Made by a program: the position numbers and the translations under genes. Below are positions 1 to 8,145 of a DNA stretch of 64,000 nucleotides, piece by piece. The stretch is from contig NZ_RKIC01000010.1 in the NCBI RefSeq assembly GCF_003755185.1, forward strand, positions 372,001 to 436,000, read 5' to 3'. Source of the DNA: Frigoribacterium sp. PhB24 (GTDB lineage: Bacteria > Actinomycetota > Actinomycetes > Actinomycetales > Microbacteriaceae). Every line of letters starts with the position of its first letter. Within the stretch, counting starts at the first letter, position 1. The notes below the pieces were generated by a model that saw nothing but the letters and a program-made list of their open reading frames with translations, did not search any database and was not told the origin of the DNA.

Positions 1-64
1 CGGTCTCGGTGCGGCCGAGTCGAGCGCCAGGGGGCTGCCGGCACACCCACGTTTTAGGAGAGCC
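1..64 (+). promoter_or_regulatory. 3' part of the rplJ leader
   Basis: This stretch precedes rplJ and holds its ribosome binding site (TAGGAG, ending about 6 bases before the ATG). In bacteria the L10 gene is usually controlled by an mRNA leader bound by L10-(L7/L12). Only the last 64 bases are in the window, so the leader fold cannot be judged. Confidence 0.4.
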
Positions 65-580
65 ATGGCGAACAAGGAAGCATCGGTCGCCGAGCTCACG
101 GGGAACTTCCGTGACTCGAACGCCGTTCTGCTCACCGAGTACCGCGGTCTCACTGTTGCCGAGCTGAAAGAGCTCCGCAAGTCCATCAGTGCAGACGCGA
201 CGTACGCCGTGGTGAAGAACACGCTCAGCAAGATCGCGGCGAACAACGCCGGAATCAGCTCGTTCGACGACGAACTCGTCGGACCGTCTGCGATCGCCTT
301 CGTGCACGGTGACCCTGTCGCCGTCGCCAAGGGCCTGCGTGACTTCGCCAAGGCACACCCCGCTCTGATCGTGAAGAACGGTTACTTCGACGGTAACCCT
401 CTCTCGGCAGACGAGGTCAACAAGCTCGCCGATCTCGAGTCCCGAGAGGTGCTGCTGGGCAAACTGGCCGGCGCCTTCAAGGCCTCGCTGTTCGGTGCTG
501 CCTACCTGTTCCAGGCTCCGCTCTCGCAGGCCGTCCGCACGGTCGAAGCGCTGCGCGCGAAGCAGGACGCCGACAGCTAG
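65..580 (+). CDS. rplJ: 50S ribosomal protein L10
   Basis: This is L10, the base of the ribosomal stalk: it binds 23S rRNA and carries L7/L12 dimers through its C-terminal helix. The 171-residue length is normal. The N-terminal region contains [16 protein letters not shown], typical of L10, and the C-terminus ends in an alanine-rich helix ([15 protein letters not shown]). The ATG follows a strong TAGGAG site. It lies 48 bases upstream of rplL in the usual stalk-gene pair. Confidence 0.97.
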   Translation: MANKEASVAELTGNFRDSNAVLLTEYRGLTVAELKELRKSISADATYAVVKNTLSKIAANNAGISSFDDELVGPSAIAFVHGDPVAVAKGLRDFAKAHPALIVKNGYFDGNPLSADEVNKLADLESREVLLGKLAGAFKASLFGAAYLFQAPLSQAVRTVEALRAKQDADS

Positions 581-628
581 CAGCTGTCGCACCAACCCCC
601 ACTTCAGCTACACAACAAGGAGAAAATC

Positions 629-1012
629 ATGGCGAAGCTCACGCAGGACGAACTGATCGAGGCTTTCAAGGAGCTCACGCTCATCGAGCTCAGCGAGTTC
701 GTGAAGAAGTTCGAAGAGGTCTTCGAGGTCACCGCTGCTGCCCCCGTGGCCGCCGCCGGTGCCGCCGGCCCCGCCGCCCCCGCCGAAGAGGTCGAGGAGA
801 AGGACTCCTTCGACGTCGTCCTCGAGGCTGCCGGCGACAAGAAGATCCAGGTCATCAAAGAGGTCCGTGCGCTCACCAGCCTCGGCCTGGGCGAGGCCAA
901 GGCCGTCGTCGACGGTGCCCCCAGCACCGTCCTCGAGGGTGCGAACAAGGAAGCCGCCGAGAAGGCCAAGGCTCAGCTCGAGGCCGCCGGCGCCACGATC
1001 ACCCTCAAGTAG
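629..1012 (+). CDS. rplL: 50S ribosomal protein L7/L12
   Basis: This is the multicopy stalk protein that recruits translation factors. An N-terminal dimerisation domain (residues 1-35) is followed by a flexible alanine/proline hinge (about 40-58). The C-terminal globular domain contains [20 protein letters not shown], the conserved factor-binding helix. Its 127 residues are typical. An AAGGAGAAA site precedes the ATG. It is the last gene of this unit, as a terminator hairpin follows. Confidence 0.97.
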   Translation: MAKLTQDELIEAFKELTLIELSEFVKKFEEVFEVTAAAPVAAAGAAGPAAPAEEVEEKDSFDVVLEAAGDKKIQVIKEVRALTSLGLGEAKAVVDGAPSTVLEGANKEAAEKAKAQLEAAGATITLK

Positions 1013-1070
1013 TCGGCGGGCCCTCGCGGCCCTCTGCGCTTGAGCGGCTCGTCCGCTCAGCTCCACACGG

Positions 1071-1099
1071 AAGGCGCCACCCCTCGGGGTGGCGCCTTT
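1071..1099 (+). terminator. rplL terminator hairpin
   Basis: Perfect inverted repeat AAGGCGCCACC / GGTGGCGCCTTT with a short loop, 59 bases after the rplL stop and ending in a short T run. It separates rplJL from the convergent permease gene. Confidence 0.85.
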
Positions 1100-1250
1100 C
1101 GTCGTTCACGCGCGTGTCCTGCCGAGGTGCGTCGCCGGTCCGTCGTGCGCCGCGCCTCCTCGGGTGTTCGGCGGGTTCCCGTCGTCGGTGGCGGGTCGGC
1201 GCCGACCCGCCGGGGGAGACGCGAACCCGCCGACCACGCGATGGCGGTGG

Positions 1251-2693
1251 TCAGGAGGCGCGGGCCAGGACCGAGTGCCGGCGTCCGTATCCGAGGTACA
1301 CCGCGGTGCCCACGGCCATCCAGACGGCGAAGGCCGCCCAGGTGACCCAGCCGAGCGTCACCATCAGCAGGACGCAGAAGGCGCAGCCGAGGATCGGCGT
1401 CAGCGGGTACAGGGGCACCTTGTAGGTGCGCTCGAGTTCGGGCCGGTTGCGCCGCAGCCAGATGACCGAGACGTTGACCAGGGCGAACGCGAAGAGCGTG
1501 CCGATGCTCGTCGCGTCGGCCAGGGCGCCCAGGGGGACCACCGCGGCGGCCGCGGCCACCACACCACCGACGATCAGGGTGCCGGCGACCGGGGTCTGCG
1601 TCCGCTTCGAGACCCGGCCGAGGACACGGGGCACGAGGCCGTCGCGGGCCATCGAGACGAAGATGCGTGTCTGGCCGTAGAGCACCGTCAGCACGACGCT
1701 GGCGATCGCCGCCACGGCCGTGACGGCGAACAGGAAGGCGACCCACGGCTGGCCGGTGATGTCGGCGACGATCGTGACGAGTGTCGCCTCGCCGTCGGTG
1801 AAGGCCGTCCAGGGGCGTGCGCCGACGGCCGCGACGGCGACGAGGATGTACAGCACCGTGATGATCACGATCGACGCGATGATGGCGCGTGGCAGGTCGC
1901 GCTTCGCGTCGCGGGCCTCCTCGCCGGCCGTCGACGCCGCGTCGAAGCCGATGTACGAGAAGAACAGCCGGGACGCGGCGGCCGAGACCCCTGCCGCGCC
2001 CATCGGCGCGAGCGGCTCGAAGTTGCCGACGCTGAACGCCGTGAAGGCGACGGCGACGAAGAACACGAGCAGGGCCACCTTGACGACGACGAGCAGCGTG
2101 TTGACCCAGGCGCTCCCGCGCGCCCCCGGCACGAGGACGAGGGTGGCGAGCAGGACGAGCACCGCCGCGGGCAGGTTCAGCACGCCACCGGCGCCGGGCG
2201 GCTCGGCGATCGCCGCGGGCAGGGCGAGCCCGAACACGTCGAGGGCCTCGTTCACGTACTGGCCCGCGCCCACGGCGACCGCCGCGACCGAGACGGCGTA
2301 CTCGAGCACGAGGCACCATCCGCAGACCCAGGCGACGCCCTCACCGAGCGTGGCGTACGCGTACGAGTAGCTCGAGCCCGACACGGGCACGCTGCCCGCC
2401 ATCTCGGCGTACGACAGGGCCGACAACAGGGCCGCGACGCCGGCGAGGACGAACGAGATCCAGACCGCGGGACCGGCCAGCGGGACGGCCGTGCCGAGCA
2501 CGACCAGGATGCCCGTGCCGAGCGTCGCGCCGATGCTGATGGCCGTGAGGTGCCATACGCCCAGGGTGCGCCGCAGACGTGGCCCGCCGTCGGCGGAGGC
2601 CTCGCTCTCGGCGACGTAGGCCTCGAGGGGTTTGCGCGCCCTCAGCTGGGCGACGAGGGGCGGGCGGGACGTGACGCGGGACTCGTGGGGCAC
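1251..2693 (-). CDS. APC-family amino acid permease
   Basis: This is an integral-membrane amino-acid transporter of the APC superfamily, close to the cationic amino acid transporter/YfnA group. The 480 residues contain about 12 hydrophobic segments. The first has the APC signature ISIGATLGTGILVVLG, and the second helix region has SYAEMAGSVPVSGSSYSY. FFSYIGFDAASTAGEEARD matches the conserved helix 6 region. The substrate cannot be read from the sequence. The GTG start sits 6 bases after TAGCCT (2700-2705, minus strand), so the message is probably leaderless. The last codons and stop form the recurrent CGCGCCTCCTGA word. Confidence 0.9.
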   Translation of the reverse strand: MPHESRVTSRPPLVAQLRARKPLEAYVAESEASADGGPRLRRTLGVWHLTAISIGATLGTGILVVLGTAVPLAGPAVWISFVLAGVAALLSALSYAEMAGSVPVSGSSYSYAYATLGEGVAWVCGWCLVLEYAVSVAAVAVGAGQYVNEALDVFGLALPAAIAEPPGAGGVLNLPAAVLVLLATLVLVPGARGSAWVNTLLVVVKVALLVFFVAVAFTAFSVGNFEPLAPMGAAGVSAAASRLFFSYIGFDAASTAGEEARDAKRDLPRAIIASIVIITVLYILVAVAAVGARPWTAFTDGEATLVTIVADITGQPWVAFLFAVTAVAAIASVVLTVLYGQTRIFVSMARDGLVPRVLGRVSKRTQTPVAGTLIVGGVVAAAAAVVPLGALADATSIGTLFAFALVNVSVIWLRRNRPELERTYKVPLYPLTPILGCAFCVLLMVTLGWVTWAAFAVWMAVGTAVYLGYGRRHSVLARAS

Positions 2694-2699
2694 CGCGAG

Positions 2700-2705
2700 A
2701 GGCTA
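2700..2705 (-). promoter_or_regulatory. -10 hexamer of leaderless permease promoter
   Basis: TAGCCT on the minus strand, separated by 6 bases from the GTG at 2693. This places the predicted transcription start at the start codon itself. Confidence 0.5.
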
Positions 2706-2735
2706 CCGTACGGCCGACACCGCGCCTCCTCGCCG

Positions 2736-4331
2736 CTACTCGTCGAGGTCGAGTCCGAGCTGTCGGACGCGCGTCATCGCCTCGCGGCGCGACGACGCCT
2801 GCAGCTTGCGATAGATGCTGCGGACGTGGCTCTTCACGGTGTTGACCGAGATGAACAGCTGGCTGCCGATCTGGCCGAGGGTCTGACCGGTGGCCAGGTG
2901 GCGGACGATGACGAGCTCGCGGTCGCTCAGCGGTTCGGCGAGCTGCGGCACGACGTCCACCGAGGTACCACGCAGGCGGTCGAGCACCCCGACGATGGCG
3001 GGTGGCTGGCGACGGCCGACGGCCCGCTGCACGAGGTGCTCGAGGACATCCTCGGGCAGGGTGGCGAAGAGCCAGATCGACCCGTTGTGGCCGGAGCTCA
3101 GCAGGGCCTGGTCGAACGCGATGTCGCTGTGCGACGCGTCGCCGAGGGCGAGGTGGGCGGCGGCCTTGATCGCGTGCACCTGGCCCATCGTGCGCTCGCT
3201 GTGCAGGTCGCCGATGGCGAGGCACGGCTCGAGCGCCTCGAGGGCGGCCTCGGGTTCACGGGCGGCGAGGTGCACGAGGGCGAGCACTCGGCCGGGACAG
3301 CGGACGTGGTGGTGCGACGGGGCGACCGACGACGCCAACCGACGGGCCTCGTGCGGCTGGCCGAGCAGGCGCATCGTCTCGGCGCGCATGACGGTGGCCG
3401 ACTCGGTCAGTGCACTGTGTCCGGTGAAGCCGTCGATGGTGCGGGTGATCCGGGCCAGCAGGTCGAGCACCTCGATGTAGCGGCTCTCGGACAGCAGGAC
3501 GTGTGCCTCGGCGAACAGGCCGAGCGCCTCCCAGTCGCTGCCGCGCGACGCCTGGCGGACGTCGGCGAGCAGGCCCTCGTGGCCGCCCACGGCCTCGCCG
3601 CGTTCGAGGGCGAGGTGCACGCGCGTGATCTGGGTCAGGGCACCGAACGAGCTGCCCAGCAGGTCGGTGCCGTCGGCGAGCTCGCGGGCGAGGTCGACGT
3701 GCCGGTCGGCGAGGTCGAAGTCGCCGATCAACATCGCGACGAAGGCCAGGGCCGAGAGGCATTCGACGCGCTCGGCGGTGCTGAGGTGGTCCTCGCCGAG
3801 GCCGTTCGCGAGGCTGAGGGCGAAGCGGGCCTGGTCGATCTCGCCGTAATGCAGGCGGATCAAGCCCAGTTGCAGCGAGAACGAGGCGCTCAGCGAGATG
3901 CGCACGCTGATCGACTCGGCCAGGTCGTTCTCGATCAGGGTCCGGGCGACCTCGAGGTGCTCGTGGGCCACGACGAAGTTGCCGAGGGTGCGCAGGGACG
4001 CCCCGAGGTGGACGTGGTACCCCGCCCGGATGTCCAGCGGCAGCTCGGGGTCGGCGTCGAGCGCCTTGGCGACACCGCGGAACCAGGGCAGGGCCGCGCT
4101 GCGCGAGCGGGACCCGACCGAGCGATGGCTCGCGGCCAGGGCGAGCAGGATGCGCGGTCGACCGCGCCATTCCTCTTCGGGTGTCGAGCGGATCGCCTCG
4201 CGCAGGCGCGCTCCCTGCAAGGGGGCGATCTGGGTCCAGCCCTGTTCGATGGCATCGAGAGCGGCCCGGTGGTCGGCGGGCTGCAGTTCGGCGCTGGGGG
4301 GTTCGACGGCCGTGGGGTTCGATGTGTTCAC
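2736..4331 (-). CDS. LuxR-type regulator with helical repeat sensor domain
   Basis: This is a 531-residue transcriptional regulator. Residues 1 to about 455 are alpha-helical and TPR-like, resembling the C-terminal part of MalT/LAL regulators. No Walker A motif is visible, so it is not a full LAL ATPase. The C-terminal 65 residues are a LuxR helix-turn-helix (EPLSDRELVIVRHLATGQT, then LFISVNTVKSHVRSIYRKL). The GTG start has an AAGGA site upstream. It is transcribed away from the ABC exporter across a 268-base gap, and a role controlling neighbours is only a guess. No ligand can be named. Confidence 0.85.
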   Translation of the reverse strand: MNTSNPTAVEPPSAELQPADHRAALDAIEQGWTQIAPLQGARLREAIRSTPEEEWRGRPRILLALAASHRSVGSRSRSAALPWFRGVAKALDADPELPLDIRAGYHVHLGASLRTLGNFVVAHEHLEVARTLIENDLAESISVRISLSASFSLQLGLIRLHYGEIDQARFALSLANGLGEDHLSTAERVECLSALAFVAMLIGDFDLADRHVDLARELADGTDLLGSSFGALTQITRVHLALERGEAVGGHEGLLADVRQASRGSDWEALGLFAEAHVLLSESRYIEVLDLLARITRTIDGFTGHSALTESATVMRAETMRLLGQPHEARRLASSVAPSHHHVRCPGRVLALVHLAAREPEAALEALEPCLAIGDLHSERTMGQVHAIKAAAHLALGDASHSDIAFDQALLSSGHNGSIWLFATLPEDVLEHLVQRAVGRRQPPAIVGVLDRLRGTSVDVVPQLAEPLSDRELVIVRHLATGQTLGQIGSQLFISVNTVKSHVRSIYRKLQASSRREAMTRVRQLGLDLDE

Positions 4332-4599
4332 GATGGTCCTTGCTCCGCCGCTTCGGGAGGCTCGCCCGTCGGGTAGGGAGAGCGCGGCTGCCGGAGCCAG
4401 GTCAGGTGCACCGACACCGCCATACTAAACTGAGAGATCATTCCGTCGTATGGTCTGTCGGCCATTGCGCCCACAACTGGGGGACGACCGGTCGTTCTAC
4501 GGCGTGTCGGCGTCGCCGCCGAGGCCGGTTCTCCGCAGGGATCGAGGCGATGCCCGGCCCCGAGCCACGGGTGACGGAGGTCGGGCCTACGCTGGCCGC
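4332..4599. promoter_or_regulatory. Divergent promoter region between LuxR regulator and ABC exporter
   Basis: A 268-base divergent spacer with no credible gene. It holds TAAACT near 4428 and TACGCT at 4588-4593. The latter is 6 bases before the exporter ATG, matching the leaderless pattern seen elsewhere here. No operator-like palindrome stood out. Confidence 0.5.
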
Positions 4600-6474
4600 A
4601 TGAGCTCGATGCACCCGCCTGCCGGTGGTCCCCGTGGTGGCGGTCGACCTGGCGGTTCGGCTCGGGTGTCGGGCGGCGACGCCGACGCCCAGCGTGCGGC
4701 GAACGCCACGGCCCCCCGCATCCCCGACCTCGTCGGGCGCATCCGCGGTCTGTTCTCTCCCCACAAGCGGGCCCTCGTCGTCACGGTGGTGCTCGTCCTG
4801 ATCGGGGCGGCCGTCAGCGTCGCGCCGCCGTTGCTCACCAAGCAGGCGTTCGACCGGGGGCTGTTCCCGCCGGGTGGCCCCGACGTACCCGTGCTGCTCG
4901 AGCTGGTCGGCGCCATGGTGGGGCTCTGGGTGCTGTCGGCGGGCATCGGCGTCTGGCAGACCTACCTGACGGCCACGGTCGGCAACAAGGTCATGGGTGC
5001 GTTGCGCATCCGCCTCTTCGGGCACCTCCAACGCATGGAGCTCGCGTTCTTCACCCGGACCAAGACGGGTGTCATCCAGTCCCGGCTGCAGAACGACGTC
5101 GGGGGCGTGGCCAACGTGCTCAGCAACACCATCTCGAGCGTGCTCGGCAACACCGTCACGGTGATCGCGGCATTCGTGTCGATGCTCGTCCTCAGCTGGC
5201 AGATGACCGTCGTGACGGTGATCCTGCTGCCGCTGCTCGTCGTGGCCCAACGTCGGGTCGGCCAGGTGCGTGCTCGCATCGCCACCAAGACGCAGGAGTC
5301 CCTCAGCGACATGACCGCGATCACCCAAGAGGCCCTGAGCGTCAGCGGCATCCTGCTGGCCAAGAGCTTCAACCAGCAGCACGCCGAGGTCGAGCGCTAC
5401 TCGGCCGAGAACCGCACTCAGATCGGGCTGCAGGTGCGGCAGCAGATGAGCGGTCAATGGTTCTTCGCCGTCGTCCAGATCTTCCTCTCGGTCATCCCTG
5501 CCATCATCTACCTGGTCGCGGCCTGGCTGATCCTGCGCGACGTCCCCGTGACCGCGGGCACGATCGTGGCCTTCACGACGGTGCAGGCCCGGTTGACCTT
5601 CCCCCTGATGGGTCTGCTGCGGGTGGCCCTCGACCTGCAGACCTCGGGGGCGCTCTTCGCCCGCATCTTCGAGTACCTCGACCTGCACCCGGCGATCACG
5701 AACGACCCGTCGGCCGAGGCCGTCGACGACACGCAGCTCGGCCGGGTCGAGTTCGACGACGTCTCGTTCTCGTATCCCGACGCCGAGCCAGGGCAGAAGA
5801 CCCTCGACGGGGTCTCGTTCGACATCGCCCCCGGGCAGTTCGCCGCCTTCGTCGGCCCGAGCGGCGCCGGCAAGACGACCGTCTCGTACCTCATCCCGCG
5901 GTTCTACGAGGCCAGTGGTGGCTCGGTCCGCTTCGCGGGCACCGACGTCCGGCGCCTCGACCAAGAATCGCTCGTCGGCCACATCGGCATCGTCAGCCAA
6001 GAGACCTACCTCTTCCACGCCAGCATCGGCGACAACCTGCGGTATGCCCGGCCCGACGCGACCGACGAGCAGCTGGTCGACGCGGCCCGGCAGGCCAACA
6101 TCCACGAGACCATCGTGTCGTTCCCCGACGGGTACGACACGATCGTCGGCGAGCGGGGCTACCGCCTGTCGGGTGGCGAGAAACAGCGCATCGCGATCGC
6201 CCGGGTGCTTCTCAAGGACCCCGCGGTCATGGTCCTCGACGAGGCGACCAGCGCGCTCGACACGGTGTCCGAGCGGGTCGTGCAAGAGGCCCTCGACACG
6301 GCGACCCGCGGCCGGACGACGATCGCCATCGCACACCGGCTCTCGACGGTCCGCGATGCCGACGTCGTGTTCGTCGTCGTGGCGGGCCGGGTCGTCGAGC
6401 GCGGCACGCACGACGAGCTACTCGCCCGGGGCGGGGTCTACGCCGAACTCTACGGGCAACAGGTGTCGACGTAG
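4600..6474 (+). CDS. ABC exporter, fused membrane and ATPase domains
   Basis: This is a 624-residue half-size ABC exporter of the multidrug/lipid (MsbA-like) type that would work as a dimer. Residues about 50-330 form a six-helix membrane domain and the C-terminal 260 residues an ATPase. Walker A is GPSGAGKTT near 418, the signature LSGGEKQR near 523, Walker B VMVLDEATSALD near 543, and the H-loop is AHRLSTV. The ATG at 4600 is chosen because TACGCT lies 6 bases upstream and the conserved region begins shortly after. An upstream in-frame extension lacks conserved sequence. The substrate is unknown. Confidence 0.9.
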   Translation: MSSMHPPAGGPRGGGRPGGSARVSGGDADAQRAANATAPRIPDLVGRIRGLFSPHKRALVVTVVLVLIGAAVSVAPPLLTKQAFDRGLFPPGGPDVPVLLELVGAMVGLWVLSAGIGVWQTYLTATVGNKVMGALRIRLFGHLQRMELAFFTRTKTGVIQSRLQNDVGGVANVLSNTISSVLGNTVTVIAAFVSMLVLSWQMTVVTVILLPLLVVAQRRVGQVRARIATKTQESLSDMTAITQEALSVSGILLAKSFNQQHAEVERYSAENRTQIGLQVRQQMSGQWFFAVVQIFLSVIPAIIYLVAAWLILRDVPVTAGTIVAFTTVQARLTFPLMGLLRVALDLQTSGALFARIFEYLDLHPAITNDPSAEAVDDTQLGRVEFDDVSFSYPDAEPGQKTLDGVSFDIAPGQFAAFVGPSGAGKTTVSYLIPRFYEASGGSVRFAGTDVRRLDQESLVGHIGIVSQETYLFHASIGDNLRYARPDATDEQLVDAARQANIHETIVSFPDGYDTIVGERGYRLSGGEKQRIAIARVLLKDPAVMVLDEATSALDTVSERVVQEALDTATRGRTTIAIAHRLSTVRDADVVFVVVAGRVVERGTHDELLARGGVYAELYGQQVST

Positions 6475-6491
6475 CGACGACGCCCCTCGGG

Positions 6492-7229
6492 TCAGCCGCG
6501 TTCGGCGAGCATCGCCTGCATGGCGTCGACCTCGCTCTGCTGCGTCTGCACCATGCCCGAGGCGAAGGCGCGCACCTGCGGCACCTCGCTGCGGGCCAGG
6601 ATCGCGTCGGCCATCTCGATGCCGCCCTCGTGGTGGGCGATCATCAGCGTCAGGAACACCCGCTCGGCCTCGACCCCGCGGGCTGAGTCGAGCGAGGCGA
6701 GCTGCTCGTCGGTGGCCAGCCCCGGCATGCGGCCGCCGGGTTCGTGGGTGGCGACCGGCGTCGCCGAACCGGTCGCGCCTCCGTCGCCCGTCATGTGGTG
6801 ACTGCCGTAGTCACCGTCGAGCGTGGGCCGGGTCATCCAGGTCATGGTCGGCTCGGACGGCGCCTGGGGTACGCGCCACAGCTCGAGCCAGGCGTACATC
6901 TGCCCGGCCTGCTGCGACTGGGTGAGGGCCATGTCGTACGCCAGCGAGCGGATGTCGGGGTCGTCGGTGCGGTCGCGGACCATCATGGCCATCTGCACGG
7001 CCTGCTCGTGGTGCACCTGCATGTCGCGCGAGAACCCCGCCTCGACGCTGTCGGTGCCGGGCGTGACCGGGTTGGGTGAGCTCAGTCGGCCGAGGGCGAC
7101 ACCCCCGAGCAGCACGATCGCGACCGTCAGGACCCCCGCGATCACGAGCCGCAGCCGACGACCCGAGGAGGCGCGGCCCGGCCTCGCCTCGTCGGTCACG
7201 TCGACGTCGTCACGCCCCGGTGCGGTCAC
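6492..7229 (-). CDS. DUF305 family membrane-anchored protein
   Basis: A 245-residue protein with one N-terminal transmembrane anchor (about residues 27-47) and an extracytoplasmic DUF305 domain. Its two halves each carry the paired-histidine motif (MQVHHEQAVQMAMM and MIAHHEGGIEMA). DUF305 is a ferritin-like helical family often linked to metals. A metal role here is inference from the His/Met-rich helices. The GTG start overlaps the stop of the upstream DUF3105 gene by 4 bases (GTGA), so the two are translationally coupled. Confidence 0.85.
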   Translation of the reverse strand: MTAPGRDDVDVTDEARPGRASSGRRLRLVIAGVLTVAIVLLGGVALGRLSSPNPVTPGTDSVEAGFSRDMQVHHEQAVQMAMMVRDRTDDPDIRSLAYDMALTQSQQAGQMYAWLELWRVPQAPSEPTMTWMTRPTLDGDYGSHHMTGDGGATGSATPVATHEPGGRMPGLATDEQLASLDSARGVEAERVFLTLMIAHHEGGIEMADAILARSEVPQVRAFASGMVQTQQSEVDAMQAMLAERG

Positions 7230-7900
7230 GCGATCTTGCCGGTGCCGTCCACGCCACCGGTGCAGGGGGCACCCGGCTCGGGGGCGTTCGTGGACTTCCA
7301 GTACTTGGTGACGAAGTCCGACAGGGTGGCCTCGTCGTCGGCCACGTTCGAGAACGGCAGCTGCGCTCCCCAGGCCGACACGTACATCGGTGAGTCGAGG
7401 CCCTCGTAGGGCGAGACGACCGCGTAGGTGTCGGGGGCGAAGTCGCGCAGGGCCTCGATCTCGTTCTCGTCGACCTGTTCGGGGTCGTAGGTGAACCAGA
7501 TCGCCCCGTGCTCGAGGTCGTGGACGGCGTTCTCGTTCGGCACCGGCTCGGTGTAGACGCCGCAGTTCAGCCAGATCTGGTTGTGGTCGCCGCCGGCGGG
7601 CGGGGTCATCGCGTAGTCGACGCTGCCGCCCACGTGGTTGGCGGTGAGGTCGGAGTAGGTCTTGACGCCGTCCACCTCGATGGCCTGGGGATCTTGCCGG
7701 GGCTGCCCGCTCGTCACGACGAAGGTGACGACGAGGGCGATCGCCGCGGCGCCGGCGACCGAGGCGGTGACGATGCCGATGGTGCGGTTGCGCTTCGCCC
7801 GGGCCTGCTGCCGTTTGAGCTCGGCCACCTTCTCTTGGCGTCGGGCGTCACGCTGCTGCTTGACGGTGGGCTTGTCGGTCGGCTTGTCGCTGCTGGCCAC
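7226..7900 (-). CDS. DUF3105 family membrane-anchored protein
   Basis: A 224-residue protein with a lysine/arginine-rich cytoplasmic start, one transmembrane helix (about residues 40-62) and an extracytoplasmic DUF3105 domain. The domain has the conserved block PPAGGDHNQIWLNCGVY and the downstream AVHDLEHGAIWFTY. I chose the GTG at 7900 because AGAGGA lies just upstream. An in-frame ATG at 7960 would add 20 unconserved residues. The function is unknown. The conserved His and Cys residues suggest metal or redox chemistry, and it is co-transcribed with the DUF305 gene. Confidence 0.85.
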   Translation of the reverse strand: MASSDKPTDKPTVKQQRDARRQEKVAELKRQQARAKRNRTIGIVTASVAGAAAIALVVTFVVTSGQPRQDPQAIEVDGVKTYSDLTANHVGGSVDYAMTPPAGGDHNQIWLNCGVYTEPVPNENAVHDLEHGAIWFTYDPEQVDENEIEALRDFAPDTYAVVSPYEGLDSPMYVSAWGAQLPFSNVADDEATLSDFVTKYWKSTNAPEPGAPCTGGVDGTGKIA

Positions 7901-7940
7901 GGGGGTCCTCTGGGTCGGGGAGGTGGTCGGGACGCACCAG

Positions 7941-7946
7941 ATCGTA
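7941..7946 (-). promoter_or_regulatory. Candidate -10 for the DUF3105-DUF305 operon
   Basis: TACGAT on the minus strand, about 40 bases upstream of the DUF3105 start. No clear -35 was recognised. Confidence 0.35.
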
Positions 7947-8006
7947 GATGCGTCATCCATTTTCTCTCACGACTGCCTGGGAGGCGAGTGCCAGTCGGGC
8001 GAGCCC

Positions 8007-8047
8007 CGTCACACGACCGTCACACGACCGCACCCCCTCGTTAGACT
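8007..8047 (+). promoter_or_regulatory. cbs promoter with tandem 11-base repeat over the -35 region
   Basis: Two head-to-tail copies of CGTCACACGAC (8007-8017 and 8018-8028) are followed 13 bases later by the -10-like hexamer TAGACT (8042-8047). The second copy covers the position expected for a -35 box. The repeat is a good candidate for a regulator site. The leader before the GTG would be about 90 bases. Confidence 0.45.
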
Positions 8048-8145
8048 CGACGGACGGGTTCGGCGGGGACGCACCGACCGTCCCGCCCACCCGAGTCGTC
8101 GACCTGCGCGCGCCCCACGAAGGCCCCGCGAGAACCGGAGCACCC

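Noticed and set aside
1089-4376. A 1,095-codon open frame on the plus strand opposite the permease and LuxR-type genes
   Set aside because: It is antisense to two well-supported genes, is rich in Arg/Gly/Asp from high-GC codon mirroring, and shows no domain.
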